Positions 31,879 to 44,300 of a DNA stretch of 64,000 nt are shown piece after piece. Every line of letters begins with the position of its first letter. Within the stretch, counting starts at the first letter, position 1. This DNA comes from Albugo candida (taxonomy: Eukaryota; Oomycota; Peronosporomycetes; Albuginales; Albuginaceae), in NCBI GenBank assembly GCA_905220665.1, contig CAJNAR010000162.1:310001-374000 (forward strand), read 5' to 3'. A program made the translations under genes and the position numbers. Below the pieces are notes generated by a model that worked only from the letters and a program-made list of their open reading frames with translations, made no database searches and was not told where the DNA came from.

Positions 31879-34824
31879 TCAACTCAAGTCGGCGCTCGTA
31901 CATGGTTTCGACTTTTTCGCAATAAAGCTTCTCGCATTCTCATCAAAAGACCGTTTTCGAACCATTGACGAGTCGGGAACGAGGCTATCTAAGCTATCCG
32001 GATCCGTGTGCGCAGCCTCACCAGATGCTTTTGACATCACATCTTCACTGAGAGCGGGATTTTGTTGAATCAAATCGGATTGCGAATTCCCGTCACGTAT
32101 CGGTGTTTTCTTGAATGTGTCGTTTTTATTAACGTCGTCGTTCGAATTTGAAGGGGAGCTCTTCCATGATATGGTTCGGAACATGCTTTTCACCTTTGGA
32201 GACTTCCGCTTTATAGGCGCGTTCCAACTAATCTTATTGCCTAAAAACGTATCCGATTCGTCCTCGTCTTGTGATGCTCGAATCGGCAGTCTCAAATCTT
32301 CCACCACTTCTGCGTCATTTGGATTTTGGTTTGCAGCTTCATCTTGCGTTACAGTGACTTGGTACTTTGATGTGCCGCTTCCAATCGGAGCCGATACGTC
32401 AAGTTCTTTCGGCGAATGAAATGGTGCCTCATCCTCTTCGTCATAGTCGACAAGTTTGGTAGTTCTTACTGATGTATTGTCAGGTCTATCGGAAACACTT
32501 GCTATCGTCTAAACAACAGATACGCCCGTCAGAGTCACAATCATTCCTCGATGAATGACTTACTTTGAGCATTTGAGGCTCACATGGTCCGTTATCTTGC
32601 TCATCATCCGATTCTTTTTCCCAGAAAACGTCTTCTTCTAGCGATTCTTTATCGACGGGCTGTTCTTGTGAGAGCAAGCGAATAGCTCCAATCTGTTTAG
32701 GGATCTCTGATTCCACGACTTGTTCGGTACCATATAAATCATCATAGCGTATGCGAATGGCTTCGAAGACAAGCGGAGATTCATCCTTGTACTTTTCATA
32801 CAAGTGCTTGTAGATATGTTCCACCAACGATGAGAGCTTTATAGTGCACACGGTAAGACAAGGCATACGATTGTGGCAAAACAGCTACAGGTTCATCGTT
32901 CTTACATTTCGAGATTGATACAGCAGGTCCGAGACCGCAGATGTGATCGCTGTTGCCCGTTTATCGGAGCGTAAAAGGGAGCACACAGGAGCGAGTAACT
33001 CGTTCATGATGAGAAATCTTGAGAAGAACGCTTCAGCGCGTACAACGCAAGCTTTGACAAATTTGATTCCCTCTTCGAATTCAAAGCACAATCAATTGTG
33101 GTCGAAAATATGCGAGAAAGAGAGACTTACGGATGACGCAGGGTTTGTTTTTTGACTGTAACATCTGTCGTACGTACATTGCCACTGGTTGACGTCCGAA
33201 TAAGTACTTGATGCGATAACCATGATTTTGCGTGCAAAAGGTAAGAAGTTCCATTATATTCTCCGCAAGCCCAAACATTGTGTCTTCGCTCGTATTGACC
33301 ATGGAGTACTTTAATGGCTGTAAAAGCCAGTTGATATAATTCGGATACAATACGTTTAGAAACTTGTCATCCTGTGAGATCAAATGATACCTTAGCTCCT
33401 CAATGTCCAAACTTTGGCACACAACTTACTTGCCCCAACGATACTCGAAACACTTCTTTCAGAATAGTAAACATCTGTGAGCGTGCGGATTCCACATGTT
33501 CAAACACAACAAGAAGAGCTGAAAACAGCGAGCAGCCTGGGTTCCATTCAAGTCGATCAGTAGTCGTTTTGGGCGAGCCTTGACACTTTCCCTCAGTAGC
33601 CAGGTGCGTTCGGAGTCGCTCAGGGCCTTCATACACCACTATCATATGTAGAATCTCGACCACCAATTCAATTTCTTCTATTGCATTCGATATACGTACT
33701 CTGCTGCCCAAAATAGAGCCAAATACATTGAATAATGCTCCGCCAAGAAACAAATCATTCAAAAAAGTCAGTCCGATAAAAGGTCCACCACGATTGCCAT
33801 TTTGCTGATTCAGCTGCATATCCACAGTCCCTATCAGCTGCTGTAGCATAATGATCTCACGGAGTGTTTTCAGGCCGTCCACACGTTTCTCTTCTCCTTC
33901 AAGGACCTTCAAACTACAGATAGAAATCCACATATTACTTCACCTAAAGCTCTCATTCCACGACATATCATACAGTTTCTGCCAGTAATGCTGATCTTCG
34001 GCAAGAAATGCCAGAATTTTGCAATTATTCTCCACTTTCATTTGAGTCAGCAAGCCAACAACATTATCGGGCAGCATTCGCACCAACAGATTTTCTTTTA
34101 TGACATAAATACGAAAATTCATGTGCACACACTCCTGCACAGCTTCGTCGTCGATGGTAATGACTTGCTTGAAACACATACGCTCTTCCAAATCGCTGCG
34201 GAAATTGATGGGTGCCAATAAGCCTGGATTATAGCCCAGAATCTCGACCAGTGAGAAAAAGTTCTCTCCCTGCAGGAGATATTCCATAACGGAACGATCA
34301 CAGAGTCCCACTACGCAAATCGGCATGAAATCTCACGCTCAAACATAGCAAGAAATCATTTCGTACGCACCCAAAGCGTACACAGCGTCAAACAGAGCAT
34401 GAAACTGCAGCAAATCGGGTTCTGCTTCACAGAAATCAACCAAATCCAATAGTTTGGTTATGTATTCTCCATTCTAAAGCGTTTCCATTCTCAATAATCG
34501 AGTCATTTTGCATTATTCAAAGGTCTTTCCTACCTCTTGAAGGACGGTTTGTATCACTTCATTGCGCACCACAGGATTATGTAAACAGGATCGTATGGAT
34601 ACCGCTATTTCGTTCAGATTATCGATATCAACATCAGGTAGCCCTGAGAAATCTAAGCTCTCCATTTCCATCAGTAATGCTTCGGAATGCGAGTGGATGA
34701 TCTGGCGATCGTGCATCTTAAAGGTGCGAGTCGGATTAAAGCCAATTAAATTGTGTTCTGAGGAGTTTGAACCAATAATTGCCGACAACTTTCGATCGTA
34801 ATGACATCGCGAGAATTTGCACAT
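31879..34824 (-). CDS. PPP4R3: Protein phosphatase 4 regulatory subunit 3 (SMEK/Psy2), EVH1 domain not found
   Basis: Eight exons: 34534-34824, 34371-34473, 33944-34310, 33430-33913, 33131-33371, 32906-33072, 32564-32836 and 31879-32508. PP4R3 targets the PP4 catalytic subunit to chromatin and repair substrates. The SMEK helical-repeat core is collinear with the family: DVDIDNLNEIAVSIRS, NGEYITKLLDLVDFCEAEPD, SVMEYLLQGENFFSLVEILG, ENIMELLTFCTQNHGYRIKY and LVEHIYKHLYEKYKDE. The tail carries the conserved KLVDYDEEDE acidic motif and then a basic Ser-rich end. The usual N-terminal EVH1/PH-like domain of about 100 residues is not visible: upstream DNA is occupied by the divergent SNF5 gene. Start could be Met at 34824, 34718 or near 34667. 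Exon joins are otherwise firm. Confidence 0.9.
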
Positions 34825-36845
34825 CTTCAGCCTGTACGCACGCAAAAATGTATCATATTGAGCACAAATGAATCGATTTGGATAGGATAATTCGGAAATA
34901 GAGAGATCTGTTCTTGCGCAAGAGGTAATGTGACCGAGCGCATCGATCTGTTAGCAACTTGCGACTTTAGGTTGAAACATTACGCAATCGACTGGGTCTG
35001 CGTCAGGTCGATGTTTCCAAGGAATGTGGAGTCAACGCAAGTATGCTTTCTCAATGGATGCTCGGTAGATACAAAGGGAACGTCGCACGAGTAAGGAAGC
35101 GGACATTGAAGCGACAGTGATCTCAAATTGCGCTCTTAATGCGAGTAGATCAATGGCCTCATGGAATCGTGGCTGATACGACGACGAGGCGGAAAACCGA
35201 TGGATAAAAGCTTTACAAGTGCGTGCAATATCTCTACATCAAGTCTTGAGATTATTTGACTTTGTTTGGTGGCAGATGCTTCTATAAAGCTCAAGCGGAT
35301 TAGCGGAGATGGAATTCATGCGCGAAGGTGAGTTCCAACTACATGATAGCTCATCACTTTTCAATGTGTTGACAATAGGAAACGAAGCTTTCTCTTTGCC
35401 CAAAGAAATTTGTATCAGTACCCAAAGGCAAGCTTTTCGAAATGCAAAAGGATTTTTATTTGTCACTCGTTGCGAACAAACAGATTCCGGCTCAAGACTG
35501 CTACCTGATTCCGATACGTTTGGACGTCGATGTAGATGGATACCGCTATATCGACTCATTCTCGTGGAACTTGTGAGCTCATAATGTGTACCACAATGAC
35601 ATTGCGCTGATCGATGTTATTGCTTTTGTCAAAGATACGAGTCGGATTTTACATTCCAAACCTTTGCAGCTGCCATTGTCCGTGATTTAGACCTTCCGGA
35701 ATGCTTTTATAAAGAAATTGCCGACTCGATCGCTTCTCAAGTGGAAATAGCCAAACGAACGATCCCATGGCATCAGAGTGTCGTCACAGAGAGTCTGCAT
35801 CCAATTTATATAAATCTTCGCATCAAAGACACAATATTAATCGATCGCTTTGAGGTTTGTCCATTGATATTCGCGCTGTTGAATCTCATTTGCGTCGTAC
35901 AAGTAGTGGGATCTCAGCATTGAAAAGAATGATCCAGAGTATTTCGCACAAGTGATGTGTGATGAAATGGTTTGTGTCAATTTGTATGTTGATTGTCGTG
36001 CTCAGTCATACTTATCAGGGCTTGAGTGGTGAATTTGAAGCACAAATAGCGCTGTCGATACGTGAGCAACTTCGAGACTACTCACGTGTACTCAAACCTT
36101 TGCACATTTGGAACCGTATCATCTCATAATGTTGATCGTAGATTATCCGTGAAGGACTTCGTGAACGCGTCACAAGACTGCCATCTGTTGCCTCAGGGTT
36201 CCGAGATCGTAACGATGCTTCTCGTTGGGAGCCACAGGTCAAATACATTCACGCCGATGATATCCCTCAGCTGGAACGGGAAGATTTCAAACGGATGCGA
36301 CCTCATTCACATAGCACATCTGTCTGTGCTGCAGCAGCTATCAAGCCCAATCGTCCACCAAAACCTGTCAATACCTTTCTCATGTTTTGTCGGTACGTTT
36401 ACATACTACAATTTCTATGACTGATCATCGGATGCTGTAAAGTGAGCGAAGAAAGAAAATCATGGAAGCGAATCCAAACATTAGTGCGAAAGACGCATCC
36501 AAAATTCTCGGTGAGATTTGGCAAAAGCTATCGGAGCAAGATCGAGCCAAGTATCAGCCGATGACGGATTCAGAAAATGAGAGGCGACTGAATGAGTGGC
36601 GATTGAAAGAGAACCTTCCACTTTTGAGGAGTACTCGTGTGCGGGCTGTTCCTTCGGCAATGGAGCAAGAAACCTTGTTGGCGAACTCCAAAGCAAATTC
36701 TATTGATTCCGAGGCAATCGAAGCGGAAGATAAAGAGGAAGGAGATGAGGATGAAGAAGATGAGGAAGAAGAGGATGAAGATGATGTTGTTGAAAGTAAC
36801 CAGTCAGTCGATGGCTTGAATCTCGATCCCGAAGACGATATGTAG
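34801..36845 (+). CDS. SMARCB1: SNF5/SMARCB1-type SWI/SNF subunit with C-terminal HMG box
   Basis: Exons from 34801-34833, 34886-34924, 34971-35090, 35149-35218, one or more short exons near 35276-35327, then 35379-35572, 35635-35854, 35907-35969, 36019-36115, 36155-36392 and 36443-36845. N-terminal region: a helix-turn-helix-like segment (RNRLGLRQVDVSKECGVNAS ... LSQWMLGRYKGNVAR). Core: SNF5 domain with YLIPIRLDVDVDGYRYIDSF, the FQTFAAAIVRDLDLP repeat and a second repeat FEWDLSIEKNDPEYFAQVMC. C-terminal: HMG box, PPKPVNTFLMFCRERRKKIM through ILGEIWQKLSEQDRAKY, then a long Glu/Asp tail. An intron splits the HMG box, so the fusion is a genuine spliced product. The frame between 35218 and 35379 is not resolved. 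Function: remodeller core subunit; the HMG box should add non-specific DNA bending. Confidence 0.85.
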
Positions 36846-36897
36846 ACCGAATTAAGGCGGTGTTCGCCACTCCGACTGATAATAATGAGCCTCAAGC

Positions 36898-37341
36898 TCA
36901 AATAAAGCGGAAGAGACATCTGATTTCAAGTGCCGTATTTGTGTATTCACTTCATCCCTCCTAATCAATCACGAAATTGAATTTGGGATTCCTCTCAATT
37001 TGCGCATTTTCACTCACCGTTTGGAGTATTCATCGATCCTTGAGTCTATGGTTTGATTCATACCCTCAAAGTCTCCCAATGCGACTGCCATTTTAATTTC
37101 TGCTACCAATTTAAGAAGCGATTCAGTCGCTTGTACCTATACGTAAAGCGATGTATCAGACGTGCATTCCTTGTAATGTTTGCAATAGCCATACGATTGT
37201 TGTTGCATGAATATGGTTTTGGAAGCATTCACGAGTTGTATTTGTTTTGTCTCGAATTTGAGAGGTTCGTATTATTTCTTTAAAGTTCTCAACGATTTTC
37301 TCGACATTATTATCCAAACGCTGCCGATATTCTTCTGCCAT
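36898..37341 (-). CDS. MED22: Mediator subunit 22
   Basis: Three exons (37195-37341, 37018-37136, 36898-36919) give 95 residues. MED22 (Surf5, Srb6) is a head-module subunit that pairs with MED11 in a four-helix bundle contacting RNA polymerase II. The sequence MAEEYRQRLDNNVEKIVENF followed by KEIIRTSQIRDKT is the family's first helix, and VQATESLLKLVAEIKMAVAL with DFEGMNQTID is the second. Human MED22 isoforms are 140-200 residues, so this is a minimal form; the last exon adds only RCLFRFI before the stop. Donors are GTATGG and GTGAGT. Its 3' end is 52 bases from the SNF5 stop (convergent). Confidence 0.85.
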
Positions 37342-37493
37342 GCGGATCCACTTGATTGGTGTATGGACATTATGTCGGGTATTTTGGGTTTCTTACCATT
37401 AAATTGGGATTTCGAATCATATTTTTACTGATACGAAACCAATTTCTCCCTTTTGAGACCATTCCGATCCGTTTGTGCGTGTAAGAAGAAGCT

Positions 37494-38071
37494 ATGAGTT
37501 CAGCGATTGTTGCAAACATCTGCCCGCCGTCGGCCTCTTTTTTCGGATTTATGGGTGTGGCTGCTGCACTCGTCTTTGCAAGTACGCCTTCTCCTCCTTT
37601 TCCCTCGTGACAGTAGACACGATCTTACTTTCTTGTATTCGTTCAGACTTGGGTGCTGCGTATGGAACAGCGAAATCAGGCGTAGGAATCGCGTCAATGG
37701 GTGTGATGCGTCCTGATTTGGCGATGCGGAACATCATTCCCGTCGTCATGGCTGGTGTGCTGGGTATATACGGCTTGATTGTAGCTGTTATTATCCAGGG
37801 ATCGATTGACCCTCCATCTGGAAACAGTCCAGCGTATGGTTCTTATACTGGATTTGCACATTTGGCTGCAGGATTATGCTGTGGGATCAGTGGTCTTGCT
37901 GCAGGCATGGCCATTGGTGTCGTAGGAGATGCCGGTGTCCGTGCTGTGGGACAGCAAGAAAAGCTGTTTGTCAACATGATCCTGATCTTGATTTTCGCAG
38001 AAGCTTTGGGTCTGTATGGTTTGATCGTGGCCCTTATCTTGTCACAGAAGAAGAGTGAATGCCCATCGTAG
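37494..38071 (+). CDS. ATP6V0C: V-ATPase 16-kDa proteolipid subunit c, copy 1
   Basis: Two exons (37494-37581, 37647-38071) encode 170 residues of the rotor-ring proteolipid of the vacuolar H+-ATPase Vo sector. Four membrane helices are evident; helix 4 holds the proton-carrying glutamate in [19 protein letters not shown]. Diagnostic blocks: [57 protein letters not shown] and [20 protein letters not shown]. The intron (65 bases, GTACGC donor) splits codon 30. The start at 37494 is chosen over an upstream in-frame alternative because it matches copy 2, where identity begins at the ATG. It faces copy 2 tail-to-tail across a 408-base spacer. Confidence 0.97.
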
Positions 38072-38479
38072 ATAAAACTTTCTCTTATCCCATGGCTTGT
38101 ACCACATTCACTGGTTTTAAGCAGTCACGCCGTAGCTTACAATAATTCATTTAATCGATGCTTGCAACTTATTCGATTTTCTTATATGTGCTCTGCTTCG
38201 AAAAGAATTCTTCGTCGACGATTCGATGCAGCACGTAATAGTTGACAACCTAAATGTTGCAAGGAATGAAACATACGATCTCTTACTGGTTGAATACCAA
38301 AAAAGGGTAAAGTACCGCTTTAAACGAATGCGGCAATCCGTTCAGTTTACGACAGTATAACGTTTGTCATGCATTTAGTACGTCCGAGTAGCAAGTGTCA
38401 TCGTACAAAACGGGGTATCGATCGTATCAATCGAGTGTTATTATTGATCGTTACTAAATGCAATATCAAAGAGTTTTAT

Positions 38480-39057
38480 CTACGATGGGCATTCACTCTT
38501 CTTCTGTGACAAGATAAGGGCCACGATCAAACCATACAGACCCAAAGCTTCTGCGAAAATCAAGATCAGGATCATGTTGACAAACAGCTTTTCTTGCTGT
38601 CCCACAGCACGGACACCGGCATCTCCTACGACACCAATGGCCATGCCTGCAGCAAGACCACTGATCCCACAGCATAATCCTGCAGCCAAATGTGCAAATC
38701 CAGTATAAGAACCATACGCTGGACTGTTTCCAGATGGAGGGTCAATCGATCCCTGGATAATAACAGCTACAATCAAGCCGTATATACCCAGCACACCAGC
38801 CATGACGACGGGAATGATGTTCCGCATCGCCAAATCAGGACGCATCACACCCATTGACGCGATTCCTACGCCTGATTTCGCTGTTCCATACGCAGCACCC
38901 AAGTCTGAACGAATACAAGAAAGTAAGATCGTGTCTACTGTCACGAGGGAAAAGGAGGAGAAGGCGTACTTGCAAAGACGAGTGCAGCAGCCACACCCAT
39001 AAATCCGAAAAAAGAGGCCGACGGCGGGCAAATGTTTGCAACAATCGCTGAACTCAT
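38480..39057 (-). CDS. ATP6V0C: V-ATPase 16-kDa proteolipid subunit c, copy 2
   Basis: Exons 38905-39057 region and 38480-38904 region mirror copy 1 with the same intron and encode an identical 170-residue proteolipid. All key residues, including the helix-4 glutamate, are kept, so both copies should be functional. The promoter side (39058-39293, 236 bases to the RUVBL2 stop) shares no obvious sequence with that of copy 1, so the two copies could be expressed at different times. Whether one is a recent copy or both are maintained by conversion cannot be told from one genome. Confidence 0.96.
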
Positions 39058-39293
39058 CGTTCGAATATTATGTCACGTCAAAACTGTTATATATTCCTTT
39101 CTCAGCGGAAGATATCAGCAAAATGCGTGCGTTTAGCGACTTGTTCCGTTAAAAGCAAAATTCCGAGTACAAATGGCTCCACCCAAACGACGTTGGTTTA
39201 ATTACAATATTAGCTCTTCTTCTGGTTAAATAACAAATGTAATCTTATCGCGCAAACCTGAATAGAGAATGTAATCGGATCAAATTTGATGAA

Positions 39294-40956
<1,663 letters not shown>

Positions 40957-41107
40957 ATTTCTTAGCGTTTAGTTTTTTGGATCTTCACTGGATCAAAAAT
41001 GGAGTATCTTTTTGTAAAAATTAGGTTATGTTATGCTATTTTTGATATGCATCTTATGCATAAAAAGTAATGAGCGATTGATGCACTCGCCAAGATATGC
41101 TAAATCC

Positions 41108-42100
41108 TCATTCATATGGCGCTTCATGATTGCGCTCGAGTGATGAGCCACCGATACGCGAGAACTTTGCTTTAAGGCAATCATCTTTGTGACGGCATTC
41201 TGTGAATGTGATCTTGTGACGTTCAAAGAATCGATACCCAAAGCTCCAATGTGATTTTGGCCAAGATCTCAATAGATTAAAATCTTCTCCTAGCAATGTG
41301 ATTACGCTTTGAATGTCTTTTTTGAACTCAACTAAGATTTGGTGCTTTTTTATCGACTTCATCGTCTTTTTGATTTCTTTGTATCGTTCGGTCGGGACGT
41401 AGATATCCGCGGATGAAATATCAAACACTACATGATTTTCATGCATGCTGGGACCTTGATTTACACTCAGATTCAAAAACGACCCAATTGGATCCGACCC
41501 AATGGAATCCTTTTTTGATTCAGACAAGTCAAAATAAGGTTCGTTCATACGAAATTCCGAATCCATATCAGAATCTCTCTCGAATATGTCAAGTGCTGGA
41601 CTCTCACGAGACGACACATCCAATTCGACGTATTTGTAATTGCGCGCGAACTCCCATGTGAAGATTCCAACAACGTTCCTTTTGTCGTACAAACCGATGG
41701 TATTCTCACTTATCAAGTTTATTTTGCATGTAATCGGAAAGCTAACAGCGGGTGAAATTGCAGCAACTTTTTTGCTTGATGGTGGAATGCTGTGAATATA
41801 ATATGTTTCGGCTGAGGCGCTTCCACTGTTGTATCCCGCACCACAGCTTTCATAGCAATGCGTTATTGTCGTGCTGATCACCCATGACATCGCTCGTGCT
41901 GAAGATTCCGGGGATTTCTTTTCATCTTTCTTCATTTTCGCTATGAATAAAGTCCTCTTCGAATACGGCCATAACGTATATTTTGTTTCCCGCCGCAAAT
42001 TGATACGTGTCGGACTCACATCAGATATGATTCCAAATACGCAGAATGAAGTCACCAGAAGAACAAGCGGACTAACTTTGAGCAAGATTGAGAAAGGCAT
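41108..42100 (-). CDS. Candidate secreted or membrane-anchored protein, unknown
   Basis: Single exon of 330 residues. Residues 5-26 (ILLKVSPLVLLVTSFCVFGI) form a strong signal peptide or single N-terminal membrane anchor. Residues 27-45 contain a basic RINLRRETK stretch; the INLR tetrapeptide is reminiscent of, but does not match, the oomycete RxLR host-targeting motif, and no acidic EER follows closely. The rest is mixed beta/alpha with few cysteines (CYESCGAG, CRHKDDC near the end). No known domain is apparent. Composition equals its neighbours. It lies between two housekeeping genes, unlike typical effector locations. A conserved ER or endomembrane protein is as likely as an effector. Confidence 0.65.
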   Translation of the reverse strand: MPFSILLKVSPLVLLVTSFCVFGIISDVSPTRINLRRETKYTLWPYSKRTLFIAKMKKDEKKSPESSARAMSWVISTTITHCYESCGAGYNSGSASAETYYIHSIPPSSKKVAAISPAVSFPITCKINLISENTIGLYDKRNVVGIFTWEFARNYKYVELDVSSRESPALDIFERDSDMDSEFRMNEPYFDLSESKKDSIGSDPIGSFLNLSVNQGPSMHENHVVFDISSADIYVPTERYKEIKKTMKSIKKHQILVEFKKDIQSVITLLGEDFNLLRSWPKSHWSFGYRFFERHKITFTECRHKDDCLKAKFSRIGGSSLERNHEAPYE

Positions 42101-42284
42101 TTCTAAAAATGAGTTTGGCCACTAAATCCACTAACTTGATATCCGACTCTTTTTTCGCAATCAGACGAAACATTTCCATTCTCAGCATAGACTGCTGTAA
42201 ATGGTGGTATTAAGAGCGATACCTATAGAGCCAATTAATTCTATGGGTACCGTACTTGTGCCACCATACACGATAATGGCGCGA

Positions 42285-44140
42285 CTATACAATCTCATTA
42301 TACTTTTTCTCTAAGAACTTTTGTATCGAATAGAAATAAGCTTTTACAGCATTGCCACCAAAGTATCGGCCGTCGAGGGCTCGTTTGGCTCGTAATGCAC
42401 CAGCTTCATCTTCATATTGTACAAAAATACGAACTTGACCGCTCATTTCATGAATAACCACTTGTCGAAGGTCGCCGTACTTGGAACACTCTGAATCCAC
42501 CTCATCTCGCAGATCGTCATCCACATCGCCTGCTTTGACTAAATTCAATAGACAGAGGCAAGTTTGCTCCTCTTTTTCCTCTAATTCCAGAATTGGTTCG
42601 ATCATTGTACGCCTCGGTTTTGCATCGCTCAGTGAGTGTATACCATTGACTACTTTATCGTTGCTGACATTGAGGTTGAAGATTAAGGCTCCCGCACTGG
42701 CTTTGCCCACTTTCAGAGCCTGACCAGCCAATTCAAACCCATTCATGTGCTGAATTGCGTTGATAGCACACGTTTCGTCACCAAATTCGATAAAACCAAA
42801 GCCACGATGCAAGCCAGATTCTGATGATGATACCGCAGTCATCACACAATGCTTGATTTCGCCAAATGGCGCAAAAATGCTCTGACCGTACTGATGAGCC
42901 CGTATTTCCTTTGATTTATAATGAACTCACCTCAACATGACGACTATTTAGCTCTGTTCGCACACCCCCAATGTATACGCATTTGGTTGGAACACTGCAT
43001 CAAGACTTTATCAGTCAGAGGATTGGATGTCTGGGATGATAAAGGTACTTTTTAATGGCTTCTCTACCAATGTGTAGTGCTGCTTCCGAATCCTTGGGAT
43101 TTTGGTTGCCACGATGAGGACGACCGACCTATGATACGCTCGATTACGACACGAATCTCTTTCACAAGACATGGACGTACTTTAATTGTCCGATTGGCCA
43201 ATATACTCCCATTCAAAACCTGAACGGCGCTCTCTGCAGCTAAGACATCGTCAAACTCTAGAAAGCAGAATCCTTTCGATCGACCGGTCCTTTTAGAGTA
43301 AATTGTAAGCTGACTGCTTCGAAATGACTCCCATGTTGTAGATACATACCCTGGTTCCATTGACAGATCAATCGAGTGAATGGCTCCAAATGGCGCAAAG
43401 AAATTGCGAATATCATTTTCCTTGAGCTCATAGTACAGATTACCAACGTATAATCGCTTGGCAAACTCTATCGGAGTCAAAGAAGTACTGGGTAAGCTTT
43501 GTGAAAGCAGATTGGCTTGAGCAAGTGCTCGAGCTTTTGCAATTTCAGGATCCAGCGCGGTCTATCAAATAGAAGAGTAGTAAACCCACTAAACAAAACA
43601 AATAGAAACAGATAGAACACGAGACAGAAACAAAAAAAGGATCTCAATAAACGTTTGATATCAGAGCATTTCATGCAAAAGAGTACGATGAAACAATTTG
43701 GATGGATTTCACAGCCGCGTAAACCATCCAATCCTTGTTTCAATTTTGATACTAGAGCCATACTTTTGGCGTGTTGTAGCATACCTTTGTAATAGAACGT
43801 CTTGATGGACTGGTCCAATTCTTCTCTTGCACGACAGACGAAAGCTTCTTAACTATGTCGTTGAGTACTTCTACAGCCAAATCACGTTGTCAGCTGTGTC
43901 TTTATTGCGGGTCTATGGATTACTCTTTCCGGATGACGTCACTGGTCCATCGCTTTTTGTACTATCTATCAATTCCTGTGAGGTTGCAGACAGCGCAGAG
44001 ACGACTCCGGTGTCTGACTCCCAGCGAGATCGCCGCGGTCGTTTGGTCGAAGTCTTATGTGGAGGTTCTTCTTTGTAAAGACATTTCTTTACGCATGTTG
44101 ATTGCTTGATTTGCTGGTGGTCTTGCACTGAATCAACCAT
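42285..44140 (-). CDS. PUF60: PUF60-type splicing factor, three RRMs
   Basis: A multi-exon gene read from ATG at 44140. RRM1: RLYVGNLYYELKENDIRNFF ... SKGFCFLEFDDVLAAESAV ... IK|VGRPHRGNQ. RRM2: KCVYIGGVRTELNSRHVE|YGQSIFAPFGEIK ... HRGFGFIEFGDETCAINAIQ. RRM3 (UHM type): CLCLLNLVKAGDVDDDLRDE ... VRIFVQYEDEAGALRAKRAL. The order and the VGRP linker are those of PUF60/Half-pint, a poly-U-binding 3' splice-site factor partnered with U2AF65. The N-terminal exon is basic (KRPRRSRWES), as in RS-type splicing proteins; the exons joining it to RRM1 (43477-44080) are approximate. Introns in RRM1 and RRM2 have GTATGT, GTACGT, GTACCT and GTGAGT donors. The C-terminus is a short KKYNEIV. Confidence 0.9.
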
Positions 44141-44300
44141 AGCAAAGAAATTGGAGCGTATTCGAAATGTAAGAATTCGAATTGAATGTGAAACGCTACT
44201 ATTGGTAGAAAATTATATTACATGTTATTGGAGACAATTCGACATTTATATCCAATTAATACCGTTATATGGGTAGGGCTCTAATAAGTGCGCGCGCTAT

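Larger units (their letters stand above)
37494..39057. repeat. Inverted duplication of the V-ATPase c gene (578-bp arms)
   Basis: Arms 37494-38071 and 38480-39057 are inverted copies of the same length, including an identical intron. By eye I find one difference: C at 37520 versus T at the matching minus-strand position 39031, a synonymous ATC/ATT change. Identity starts at the ATG, continues about ten bases past the stop (TAGATAAAACT) and is lost immediately outside on both sides. The spacer (38072-38479) holds no supported gene; it is AT-rich and would carry both 3'UTRs. The limits suggest gene conversion acting on the coding unit or a very recent precise duplication. A collapsed or mis-joined assembly is a less likely alternative given unlike flanks. 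Confidence 0.9.

Noticed and set aside
36481..36919. Long minus-strand frames with poly-Ser antisense to the SNF5-HMG tail
   Set aside because: They are the complement of the Glu/Asp-rich tail (GAN repeats) and carry no independent signal.
37494..39057. Inverted V-ATPase copies as a transposon with terminal inverted repeats
   Set aside because: Arms are complete intron-bearing genes, no target-site duplication or transposase is seen, and the spacer is not coding.
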